Shown: piece after piece, positions 44,473-55,546 of the stretch
Numbering within the stretch: the stretch's first letter is position 1
Layout of the letters: each line of letters begins with the position of its first letter
Assembly (NCBI GenBank): GCA_016906335.1
Contig: JADEYG010000001.1
Span: forward strand, 744,001-808,000
From: Novakomyces olei
Taxonomy: Eukaryota; Ascomycota; Novakomycetes; Novakomycetales; Novakomycetaceae
Direction of reading: 5' to 3'
DNA: 64,000 nucleotides
Translations under genes and position numbers: made by a program
Notes under the pieces: generated by a model
Told to the model about the DNA's origin: nothing
Databases searched by the model: none
The model's input: the letters and a program-made list of their open reading frames with translations, nothing else

Positions 44473-45641
44473 CTAAACAATTCCGTTAACTTGAGCCTTG
44501 GCACGCACTGCATCAGCTGCCTCTTCTTTGCCAATACCTTCTAGTATATGAGCCCATTTCTCGACATGGCTACCTTCAAGGTACCCACCACGATCTGCCC
44601 GATCGAACAAGGATAATAGAATAGCCTGAGAAATGGAATGAAACTGCTCATTTTTGGACTGCTCGCTAAACGAGACAAGTTCGGTCATGGCATAATGGAG
44701 AATTTGTAGCTGTGCTGGTGCATCCAAGTCTTTAGTTTCATTTATTCCCTTTACAAAGTCCCGTAGTGCATTAGCAAATTCCGTACTTGATGTAGCAGTT
44801 TTGACTGGAATCCATATCCGTTGAAACAGAATACAAGGAGAAGTGATACGGTTGGCGGCGGCGTTATCAAGGATTAGGGTTTCCGTATCCCGAACAAAAT
44901 CATAGCTCGGCATAAATTCACAGGCCCGTAGAAATTCTTCATAGAGCCCTTGTGATTTTGGTAATTTTTCAACAGCATGTGTAACAATCGCCTTGGGAAT
45001 AGCACCCTGTAGAATAGCCTTAAACGCTGCATTTCGCTCGATATCAAATTGTGTCTCTTCCACCTCTGACTGCCCCTCTTCCTGCATCTTTGGCAGACGT
45101 ATAGTACCATTCTCATCTTCTTCTAGTCCCATATCGTCTTTGACCTCATTACTTTCTTCCGCCTTGGCCTCTGTATCATCAATGCCCAAGACCTTTCTGC
45201 GGGCCATTAACTTTGCGATAAAATCCATTTCCAATCGGAAATACGCGATCCACATATCGGGTTCGTACAAGCACAGGTTAAGTCCACGCTGCATTAAAGC
45301 TCGTGCGGCCGTCATGCTACCATTATTATCAAATTCATGACGTGCTGCCTCGACCCAGAACAATGGCTTTGTAGGATGGTGTTGGATAGCACGTCCATAT
45401 ATTTCTGCCAGGGCTTTCCAGGACCGTTCTTTTTGCGCATACGCAATGCTCTGCCGCCATAGATCGATGTCACCATGAAAACGGGATGTAGCGCGCTTAT
45501 AAATGAAGAGGATCCTCCGTTTTCCACCAAAGTCAGAAGCACCCGGTTTTCCTTTTTGCAAATCTTTATTGTGAGTCAATATTCATGTTCATGATAAAAA
45601 CAATTTAAAATTAATTAGAAACAAACAAACAAACAAACAAA

Positions 45642-45672
<31 letters not shown>

Positions 45673-45996
45673 ACTAATTAACTAATTAACAAAGAAATCG
45701 GGGAAAAGAAAGGTTGTCATACTCAGTTTGTTCACCCGTAAGAGCCTTAACGCATCCAAGTGGCGCTCATATTCGACATAGCGTAAAAAGTCGCCTAGCA
45801 GGGGCTGTCTGCGAGCCAAAGCATTCTCAAACTCTGTACGCTTTTTGACTATCGCCTTGATTTCGGTATCGGTAAAGATGCCCTTTTTTTGCAAATCTAA
45901 AATTTCCGGGATGCTCTGTTTCGGTTAGACTAGATTCACAGCTGCTAATTCCTATTGACTTGCCCGCTCCAAGTAGTATCGTGCCTTGTCTGCCAT
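44473..45996 (-). CDS. UTP6: U3 snoRNP / SSU processome protein Utp6
   Basis: 438 aa; exons 45996-45964, 45915-45723, 45563-44473. The N terminus MADKARYYLERSIPEILDLQ with GIFTDTEIKAIVKKRTEFE matches Utp6 start to end. HAT repeats follow (IDLWRQSIAYAQKERSWKAL; PLFWVEAARHEF; EPDMWIAYFRLEMDFIAKLM). An acidic insert separates them from the conserved C-terminal part. The first intron (45963-45916) starts with GCAAGT and ends CAG; only this GC-AG reading gives the family sequence without an extra residue. The second intron holds AAAC/AAAT tetranucleotide repeats. Role: early 18S rRNA processing in the nucleolus. Convergent with the ICT1-like gene. Confidence 0.9.
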
Positions 45997-46714
45997 TGGA
46001 AAAGTGTGTCGCAAATTCTACGTGTGCTGCTCATAGAAAAATAAATATGCGATAACAGATTTCGTAAAAATTCGACGAAAAATAGTGGCTGCTGAGTTTT
46101 TCCCGTATACTTAAAATAACATCAATATTATAAAAATATAAATATAAATATAAATATAAATATAAATATAAATATAAATATAAATATAAATATAAATATA
46201 AATATAAATATAAATATAAATATAAATATAAATATAAATATAAATATAAATATAAATATAAATATAAATATAAATATAAATATAAATATAAATATAAATA
46301 TAAATATAAATATAAATATAAATATAAATATAAATATAAATATAAATATAAATATAAATATAAATATAAATATAAATATAAATATAAATATAAATATAAA
46401 TATAAATATAAATATAAATATAAATATAAATATAAATATAAATATAAATATAAATATAAATATAAATATAAATATAAATATAAATATAAATATAAATATA
46501 AATATAAATATAAATATAAATATAAATATAAATATAAACAGTCATTAAGAAACTATTGAAATATGGTATACACAACAGGAAAAGCGCTTCAATGAACAGA
46601 CGATAGTTTTATTATACGAAAAATATCTTGATCAAACTAATGCACACGTGGATTCGAATGGGTCAACAAGTCAGGTTTAATTGGTTGGAAAAAAATAATA
46701 ATTTATTCGTAGGT
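45997..46714. other. intergenic region dominated by a TATAAA array
   Basis: 718 bp between the UTP6 start and the 3' end of the permease gene. About 400 bp of it is the hexamer array; the rest shows no exon. Confidence 0.7.
46136..46539. repeat. hexanucleotide array (TATAAA)n, about 67 copies
   Basis: Virtually perfect 6-bp tandem repeat. The unit equals a consensus TATA box on the plus strand. It lies roughly 140 bp upstream of the UTP6 start codon. Stop-free frames of alternating Tyr-Ile on the minus strand are repeat artefacts. Confidence 0.98.
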
Positions 46715-48820
46715 TTAATGAGCGAATCTAAAATCTAAACGCTTTGCTCCTTCGTCTTTTGTGTACAATGTGTAGTCAATGCGCTCGTCCTCGCTCAATG
46801 CCTGCCAAACTCGCTCGCGTCTGGCATTGCATTTGACATAGTACAATTTGACAAGTAAAAACAGGACAATATTGAATGCGCATATGGCCAAGAGGATACG
46901 ATTACCCCTATGATCTGTTTGCCAAGTTAGCAAAGGTTATATAATCGTGGTTGGCTGTCGTGCTTAAAATTGAGCTAAAAACGCGATGGATGGCACGTGC
47001 CCAACACTGCAAACAACATTTAATTGAATGAAAAACAAAGAAACAAAAATAATAAAAAAAAACAATAAAATTAGTTTCAACAACTTACAATACGGTCGAT
47101 CGTCTTCGCGGTAGATGTTTGCGCCAACGATGTTCCCGCCTTGAACAAACATGTTGTATAGGGCAGCACTTACCGCCCGAGCTCTAACACTATTTGAGTT
47201 GCGTGAGTTCCAGGCTACAAGAATTGCATGGCAATAAGGGTAAGCAAGAACGCACGAAAGAAGAGCATATCTGATCCAGTAACTAGCACTGTCCGGAATC
47301 AGGACTAGTGACAAGAGAAAGGGAAACATCCAAATGTTTGAAATCATGGAAACGAGCGATCGTTCGCCCACCCATTCACTGATCCTAGAGATAATCAAAA
47401 GATTGACTCCGTAAACGAAAAATGCGGGAATACACAGCAAATTCGCTTGCAGAGTCGAAAAGCCCATTTGACGGATGATAAAGGTGAGATACTGTTGAAT
47501 TGGAGTAGGAGGGATATAGCATGTTAGACCAACGAGATAGAGAGGCCACAAATCAAAGTCTTTAAAGCACTTCCACAAAAGCACCGGGGTCACTGCTTGC
47601 CGATTATTCATGTCGCCCTTTGATGGATCATCCCTCAGCAGCCTGTTCACAAGAATACGCTCTTCATGCTCATTGAACCATCCTTTTCCACGTCCTCGGC
47701 CCGCCGTTTGGTAGGGGCTAGCGGGCATCATAACAAAACTTACAAGGCCAATAATTAGAGTGAGCAGACCTTCAATAAGGAAAAGGTATCGCCATCCAGA
47801 TAGGCCGGAAAGACCACGCATCTGCAGGATTCCAGCGGCTAAAAGTGCGCCGACTATTTGGCATGTGCTCAATACAGTCCAAAACCAAGAGAGTCGAATG
47901 GGCAGCTCTCTCTTCTTGTACCAATAAGTCGTGTACAAGACGAGATCGGGGACGAATCCGCCCATAGCCAGGCCGCTAAAAGTCAGAACAGATCAAGACA
48001 AGAGGCTCATGAGAGGGAGAGAAAATGCAGGGCTAATTGAACAATGAAATTGAGTTGATAAAATAAACAAATAAACAATAAAGATGACGATGACGATGAC
48101 GATGGAACACTAAACAAAAGCCCAAACGCCATTCCATAATCAATTTCAAAATCATCCTGATAACAGAGGATTCAATACCATATACACCTAATTTGTTAGC
48201 AGCATTTCAAACCTGATCACAACTCACTTGCACGCAAAGTAGCCCGCACGACTCAGTAGAGCTGCTTGACAAGCAGCAATGATAGACCAAGACGTAATTA
48301 TCAATGGAATCCATCGATCAGGTCCGACCTTTTTCGATATCAAACCGGACGGGAGTTCAGCTGCCAAGAAAGAAACGAGAAAGATCGTTTGGCCTGTATT
48401 AAAATCGTTTGTATTCATTCCGAGTTCAGGTAACATATTGTCTGAAATCGCCTGATTGGCGTTTCTTCTAATAAGATCGAGAGCAAAAAACATTACCCAA
48501 GCCCAAGTGATAACACGGTAATCAATCTTTCTCCGCAACTTGAGTTCTTCTTCCGCAGTCCATGTAAATGTTGGATCAAATCTATGAAGCCCTTCGTACC
48601 GAGCCTTTTCGTATATCCCACGCCAGTACTCGGCAATCTTTGGGTCTGAAAAAACATGCTTGCCCGTGCTACCATAGTCTTCAACACCAGGATCAGACTC
48701 TTCATCGCTTGTACGCTGAGACGATGTAGCGGTTGCTAGAGTATTGTCATCACGGCCTCGTGTTTCGTATACTTCGTACTGCTTTTCGCTCGCTGTGTCC
48801 TTTGCCGGTGGAGACGCCAT
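46715..48820 (-). CDS. MFS anion/vitamin permease, DAL5/TNA1 type
   Basis: 559 aa; exons 48820-48228, 47975-47089, 46914-46715. A hydrophilic N terminus of about 120 residues ends in EEELKLRRKIDYRVITWAWV. The family motif LDLIRRNANQAISDNMLPEL is in helix 1, with GTGQTIFxxSFxxAELPSxL-like spacing in FNTGQTIFLVSFLAAELPSG. The second exon has GGFVPDLVLYTTYWYKKREL and SGWRYLFLIEGLLTLIIGLV. After the central loop come further helices, then RARAVSAALYNMFVQGGNIV. The last exon restores DDRPYYHRGNRILLAICAFN. Allantoate, nicotinate or biotin-like substrates are known for the family; none can be chosen here. Intron 1 contains a (GATGAC)n run. Confidence 0.88.
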
Positions 48821-49911
48821 TTCCTGTTGCCTTTACGGTTTGCCTGCCTGATTGCTGCTGCAGGGCAGAGTATAACCCTTTGCAAAGTATAATCCGGCTC
48901 AGAACAAGACTAGTTTATGTAGCAAACAGGACTGCCTGCCTTCCATAAAGTCGGCCGGGCAGGTCTTTTTTATAAGCAAAACGCGCGCGCCCGCGCGCCA
49001 CACTCGGCGCTCTTTTCCAGGCATACCCTGACGCAAGGCCCAATATGCAAAACGGCAAAGGCAAAACGAGTAAAGGCCGTGATCGTTAACGGTGCGTCAA
49101 GTAATGTGGGGTCCCAAACCCTTGGCGTTCTGATCATATTCGTCTATAGGCGAGCGAAGCACGTCATTTGCCAATTGCCTTGTTCATCAGCCGCCAATGG
49201 ATACTCTTGGTACAGTTTCCTTATCGCGATAGTCCCTTTCTGTCACGTAGTGAATTGCCTGATTAGGGTTCGCTTCTAGACGCACTATTGCGTTATATCT
49301 GAACGAGTTGGCTTCGCTTGTATCGCGTCAATTTTGCAGAATGGCAGCATTTGCTCTTTAATTTGCTTTTCTTTTCAATTGCTCAACAGGTTATTGAAGC
49401 GTCGTGCTTTGACGCCATTCTCGGCCAATCAAAGGGAGTCGCCGTATCTTTTGGTCAAAGACACGAGTAATTAATATTTATGACTAGTTGATACTTAAAT
49501 ACGCCAGTTAATACTTAATAACAGCCAGTTTATCGCGTTGTAGTGATTGTGATATGTGAATTTTGTAGGCACAAGAAGAGCAGTAGTTGAGCTTCAATAA
49601 TGACATAAATTCACAGTCGCCACAATTACAGAGACATACACAGACATACACAGACATACAGAGAGAGAGAGCTCCTGCTACAAATTTGATAGAGTCAAAG
49701 GGAGCAACAAACCACGATTCTAAAATTCGTGAATAAAGGAAAAGACAATCACTATATCGTATCCCCACACTCGACAAGATTACTTGAGTATCTGACTGTC
49801 AAATCACGTGCACAGCGCCGGCAAGCAATACAAGATGCAGCTCAGTATATTATTATGTACGCCACTGAAAAAATAAATCCATCTCAACCTCGGCAATCGA
49901 CGCGTAACACG
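48821..49911. other. 1.1-kb divergent intergenic region
   Basis: GC-rich CGCGCGCGCCCGCGCGCC patch at 48981-48998. At 49079-49110 the plus strand reads IVNGASSNVGSQTL, reminiscent of the nucleotide-binding loop of medium-chain reductases, but it does not extend into a domain. A CA/GA-rich tract lies at 49625-49670. No gene supported. Confidence 0.4.
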
Positions 49912-52900
49912 ATGGCGCCCTACGAGGACGGTCGGGGCAAAACTCTGTTTTCGGTAAAGGCAATTTGACTGTAGGCAATGGCTGACCAATGACCAGCTCA
50001 GCGGAAAATGGGTTTCTGCTGCTCATTTAGTCTGCGGATACGGTGAGGCGCGTGACGCGTTTTGGTTCTAACTTTTGCTTGCAGGCGCGTTCCTGGGAGC
50101 CTTGGTCTGTGGCCTAGGCCTTCACTACCAAAAGGTGGGTGTAGCAGTCGTGTGCTTTGGTCTTACTTGTAGATTGTGAGGAACGAGTTTTACGGGTACC
50201 CTGAAGAATGGTTCCCTTCCGTGTCTGCTACAATCGGCGACTGGTACCCGGAACGATCGGTGTTTCATATATTTATTGCTCTCACTGCCAGTAAGTTTGT
50301 CGGCTGGCTGTTTTAACTTTTATTTAGCTCCGAGGTTTTTAATGCTCTTGCTGTGGTTTCTCTTGGTGTCCCGCAACGGCAACCTGACCAAAATCATTGG
50401 TGCTATCGGGTTTGTGAGAACAGTGTTATGCGGTGGATGGGTATATGTCTCTTCCACCGACGACCATCAATGGCACGATATCTTCATGATCACATACTTG
50501 TTGTCAAATATACCTTGGTTCTTTGGTGTAATTGGAGTATCAGTCCCCAACACTAAATCACAAAAATATCGCAAGCGAACGGCAATCCTTTTCTTCGGCT
50601 CAATTCCGCCATTGATATATTTTTTTATCCAGCACAAAGTACACCGGGTTCCAGGAGGTAATCATTGGCCTTGTTTTATACGCAGATTGGGTTTAATTTT
50701 ACAATATTTTTCGATTATTTTGTATTTGACAGTGGGTTGAAGTTTGGAATGAATTCCCGTCTCTTCTCTTTAATTCTCAATTTCACTTCATTGCACTATT
50801 CATTCATTTAGTATTTGCGCATATAAAAAGGTGCTCACCCTATTATATACTCTGAGCTTCGATTTCTGTATACTAATCCATTAGCTTACACAGTCTACTC
50901 GTTCTTGGAATGGTCGCTCGTGTTGTACGATGTTGCTTTCGATTCTTGCACGTACTGGGAGCTGTCCGGTTTGGCCATACAAGTTGTGGCCACCAAACCA
51001 AAGGGCAGCAGTAAAGGGTTGCAATACCACGCCTATGTTTAGCCGATGTTAACTTTTTGCAAAGGCTCCTGAACGAAGTCGAGAAGGACAATTCGCTACA
51101 GAATATACGGTACGAAGTGGCACATTTGTAGAAGCTTAGCTAACATGTTTTTATTCAGAGAAAGCAATTTTATGACTGCGAGACTGTTCACTGTATCAAG
51201 TTTTCTCGACTTTGTCGCGACGGCTTATTTAGCGGTAAGCATAGAAAATGCTTAAAGGTCGTTCAGGGTGCTGAATATACAGTTTGTCTTTTGGTCTATG
51301 CTCACCGGTCTCGGCGTCCTAATTTGGTGTAAGACTGACTTGATATCCATTTTTAATACCCAATCTTTCTACCCATTTTTCAATATGAATAGTGTTACTC
51401 GTGAACGGTTAAAGAGTCCACGTTCGTTTCACGAATCGAATTTGATGGGCTTGAAACTCGCCTTTTTACCTCTGTCCAACCTTCCTCTATCCCAAATCAA
51501 TCCTATCTTTATTTACTCTATTTCCTTTGTATTTCCAAACTTTTATTTGCTCTAACGCCACAGATTTCCCCCTCTGGCATATGGGCATTTCCGGGTACGA
51601 GGCAATCCTATTTTGCAATGTTTCACCCATCTTTCTTGCAATCCCTGGAGTCTACCGCCTGGCGGTTACAAGACCCGAACTCTTCCATTTCCTGTCTCTT
51701 ATGGGCGTTGCGGCGCGGTGGGTAATTCGGCCCAACCGAAGACTGCTTACAGCCGGAGGTGGCCTGTCTCTCTCCCTTATAGCGTGGATTGCCTCCTTCA
51801 AAGCCGGCAGCTACAACCAGCAGGTATTGCGCACAAAGATCAGTGCCTTTCTCTGTGGCCTTGTTGTCTCTGCAGTGGTCAAGTACGCCTTCCATACAAA
51901 CAACCCTATCTGGCCTGTTATGAACGAGCATACGCGTGGCCATAACGGTGCCGGGCTGGCTCTGGCTGTTGTAGCGGTCGCCTGGCTCTCTGTCTCCTCC
52001 CGCGGACACAGGCCACCGGTTCTGGCCACAGATACACTGCAGAACAATAGCCACGGGCCCCGTGGCTATTCTCGACTTGGATCCTGCCTGGTGCTGGCTG
52101 CGCTGCTGTACCAAGTCCAATTTATGGTATGTGAGCCGACCGCAATTATTCTCAATATCTGGGAAGGCTACCCCGTCCGTGGACCCCTGCCTGTCCCTCA
52201 CGGAGCCCTCTCTATCCTTGTGTTTGCCGCTGCTGTGGCGTACGCAAGCAGAAGCAGCTCGAGTCCACTGCTGAGCAGACCGGTCGTCTACGCTGCCTCG
52301 TGCTTTGCCATCACCCTGTACCACAATCTGAGTGGGTGGGTGGCCTACTCTGCCGGCCTGGCGTATGCTTTTCTAACGGTTGCCTCCCTTCCAGCCGCCC
52401 TGACAGAGGCTCTGCGCTTCCCTGTAGGCTCTACTTTTGCCACCGCATTTGCCATACTCGACGTGCTCGAGCTCATGTCCGTATGGGTCGTGGCCTACGC
52501 CTTTGTCCCAGGCGGACCGGCCCTGCGTGAACGGACATGGGTGATCCTGGCCGTGGTCCAGGTCATGCTGGCAGCAGGCTTGCCCTTTAGCGGAGCAGGC
52601 AGTAGCAGTAGCAGTAGTAGTAGTAGTAGTATTATAAGTAGCAGTATAGATAGCAGTAGCAGTAGCAGTAGTAGCAAGGCGCCAGGGCACTTTGATGCCA
52701 AGAGCCCTTCTGGCAAAAGGCTGCGAGCGTATTCCAGTCTTGTACTGGCCGGCAGCAGTCTTGTAGCGATTGCCATTGCCTACCTCCGTTTCCCGAGCTA
52801 CAACTACACTCCCTACCACGCTGAAGCGCACCTCTTTACCGCGGGAATATGGACAATCCATTTCGGTCTGGACAACGCCATGTGGGTCAGCGAGATCAGA

Positions 52901-53635
52901 GCGCGTGACGTCATTCGGCAGCTGGAGCTGGACGTGATTGGTCTGCTCGAGTCGGATACTCAGCGCATGATTGGCGGGTTCAGAGATATGACGCAGTTCC
53001 TGGCCGAGGATTTGGGCATGTACGCCGACTATGGGCCCAGCCCACGTACCCATACGTGGGGGGCAGCTCTGCTCTCAAAGTTCCCGATCGTACAATCAAC
53101 GCACCATTTACTGCCTTCGCCGGACGGCGAATTGGCGCCCGCAATTCACGCTACTCTGGACGTGTACGGTGAGCTGGTTGACGTCATTGTGTCCCACAAT
53201 GGGCAGGAGGAGACGCCGGTAGACCGGCGGCTGCAGGCTCTAGAGCTGGCCAGGATTATGAGAGAGAGCCCTCGGCCGTTTGTGTTTTTGGGCTACGTCG
53301 TATCCCACGTGGGCCAAGAGCCGCAGACTCTACTGACTATGGACAACGGGATGAAGAATATCGAGCCGGCTGACTGGGACCGATGGTGCGAGTACATCTT
53401 GTACCGCGGACTGAAACGCGTTGGGTACGCACGCCTAGACCGCGGGTCTATTACCGACACAGAGATCCAGTCGGGCAAGTTTGTCGTGGGCCAGGGCGAG
53501 GGCCAAGATACCCGTGTCGCCGAGGAGCAAGTGCCTCCAGAGTACAGGTACCCGGCAGTCTTCCGGGGGGACGGAGTACGCGGCCACAAGTACAACAACA
53601 ATGAGGTCGTCAAGGAGCCATGGTACTATGAGTAA
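49912..53635 (+). CDS. CWH43: Cwh43-like GPI-lipid remodelling protein (PGAP2-like N domain plus exo/endonuclease-like C domain)
   Basis: 990 aa from ten exons: 49912-49953, 49997-50042, 50085-50134, 50173-50290, 50328-50657, 50885-51010, 51043-51109, 51159-51234, 51283-51328, 51564-53635. The N-terminal membrane part is the Frag1/DRAM/Sfk1-like domain: [13 protein letters not shown]-type block ([20 protein letters not shown]), [30 protein letters not shown]. The long last exon starts [15 protein letters not shown] and has many hydrophobic helices. It ends in an endonuclease/exonuclease/phosphatase-like domain ([46 protein letters not shown]). Cwh43 puts ceramide on GPI anchors. A Ser tract is encoded by AGT/AGC repeats at about 52600-52674. 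Intron 6 is 32 nt. Confidence 0.93.
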
Positions 53636-53708
53636 TTAAAAGGATATAGTTGATAATAATAATTAAAAATTAAAAATTAAAAATTAAAAAATAGAAAATA
53701 ATGAATAA

Positions 53709-53895
<187 letters not shown>

Positions 53896-53989
53896 TCTGT
53901 ATAGTATAGGTCGATTTGATTAATTAATTAATCCAATAATAGACGCAGCGCGTATTACGTCTTTATGAACAGCAGACAATAGCTCACCG

Positions 53990-55123
53990 ATGGATCTTCG
54001 GCGTCGGCTGACGAGCCTTGAATCGTCAGTCACGCCAGAAAAAGACGCTCGCCAAGTTGTCGATGACATCATCGGCAGTGACGCGGAGTGTGATGCGCTG
54101 CTGGATTACATTACGAGCGATGTTCCAGCGCTGAGTATTGCGCGAATATTGCTCTCAGCCTTTATCGAATCCGTAAAGCAGTCGGCACTGCCGCTTGAAA
54201 CCAAATGCGCTCGGCTGCAAAGTGCCCTTGGCAAAACCTCACAGCTGATGGTCCGTTTCGAGTCGGAGATTGTTGATTTACGAGAGACATTAGCGGATAT
54301 TCTGGCCGAGCTGGGACAGAACCAGGCGGCTTACCAGTGCCTAATGGGGATCCCTTTGGACTCTGGCCAGCGAGTCGTGTCGGACGCGTACAGGCTGCGG
54401 ATTTACGTTAAAATCGTAAGAAACATGATCGAGACAGGTGAGACGGCGGGGGCAGACGCGTTTATTAAACGGGCCGCTATGCTACAAAACGTGGAAACGG
54501 ACAAGGAAACGGATCTAAACTTTAGAATTTCATCCGCCAGAATCTCCCAGGTGCAGTGCAATTTTACAGAGGCCAGTTTGAAGTATTACCGGCTCAGTTT
54601 GGAGACGGTAGTTGCTGCGGATGAGAGGCAATTGTGCTTGGAAAGTGCAATTAATTGTGCTATTCTGGCACCAGCAGGACCCCAACGGTCACGAATACTC
54701 GGGCTGCTATACAAGGACGAAAGATCACCGCAATTGCCCTCGTTTCCCATACTCGTTCACACTTATGAGGATCAAATAATACTGCCAGAAGAAATGGAGG
54801 CCTTTGCCAGCCAGCTCACTGATGTGAGCAATACCCTGTCGAGAGCCATGATCGAGCACAATCTACTGGCTTGCTCAAAGATCTTTGATGCTCTGTCTTT
54901 TGCTGCTTTGGCGGATATCTTACACATTACGGCGGAGGGTGCGGAACAGGTGGCCTGCACTATGCTCGTACAGGGAAGGCTACGCGGGAAGATCGATCAG
55001 CGGGATTCTCTCGTTATTTTCCAGCCGGAACTGTACGAGAACCCTGCCGTTGTATCCAGCAATTCGATAGAGGCTTTTTGTAATGAAGTGGAAGACGCGT
55101 CGGCCCTGTTGACCAAAGCTTGA
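53990..55123 (+). CDS. CSN4: COP9 signalosome subunit 4
   Basis: 377 aa, single exon, from ATG 53990. PCI-type subunit of the CSN, which removes NEDD8 from cullins. Diagnostic block: CLESAINCAILAPAGPQRSR followed by GLLYKDERS, highly conserved in CSN4. TPR/HAM-like helices precede it (LGQNQAAYQCLMGIPLDSG; FTEASLKYYRLSL). The winged-helix part of the PCI is DALSFAALADILHITAEGAE and VQGRLRGKIDQRDSLVIF. The end is slightly short compared with animal CSN4 but complete. Implies a COP9 signalosome in this fungus. Confidence 0.93.
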   Translation: MDLRRRLTSLESSVTPEKDARQVVDDIIGSDAECDALLDYITSDVPALSIARILLSAFIESVKQSALPLETKCARLQSALGKTSQLMVRFESEIVDLRETLADILAELGQNQAAYQCLMGIPLDSGQRVVSDAYRLRIYVKIVRNMIETGETAGADAFIKRAAMLQNVETDKETDLNFRISSARISQVQCNFTEASLKYYRLSLETVVAADERQLCLESAINCAILAPAGPQRSRILGLLYKDERSPQLPSFPILVHTYEDQIILPEEMEAFASQLTDVSNTLSRAMIEHNLLACSKIFDALSFAALADILHITAEGAEQVACTMLVQGRLRGKIDQRDSLVIFQPELYENPAVVSSNSIEAFCNEVEDASALLTKA

Positions 55124-55546
55124 TTCCGGCAAAGTAACGGTAACGTCGATCTGGATTTGCGTACTCAACGAATTGCACATATTTGCGGCCTGATGTATAC
55201 AAGTTGAAAAGTAGATTATAGTGGAATACACACAAGGCGGTGAATACGTAGAATGACGAATTATACATAAACAAAACAGATCATGCATACAATAATGACA
55301 AACACTCGACTAGAAACACCTGATCTGTACAAAATACAGACTATTAGCATATAGCGTACATCGCAATGCAACCCGATCCATCCCATAATGACAAATTATT
55401 AAACAATACACAGGATAAAAATTACAAATTATAAATCAAAAAGGTTAAAAGTAAACCTAAAGTTGAATAAAATATCAGGTACAAGAATATTATCAAAAAT
55501 GAATAAATAAATAAAAACACAGAAAATTAAGTAAAATATTCACAGG
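55124..55546. other. convergent 3' flanks
   Basis: 423 bp between CSN4 and the DUF2434 gene stops. AT-rich, with no exon recognised. Confidence 0.5.

Noticed and set aside
46111-46575. 154-residue minus-strand frame of alternating Tyr and Ile
   Set aside because: Product of the TATAAA array.
49072-49130. NGASSNVGSQ peptide resembling a reductase nucleotide-binding loop
   Set aside because: Too short and without flanking domain sequence; could be chance or a very old relic.
51623-53053. long minus-strand frames of 226-233 codons inside the CWH43 last exon
   Set aside because: Antisense shadows of a conserved coding exon; no family features.
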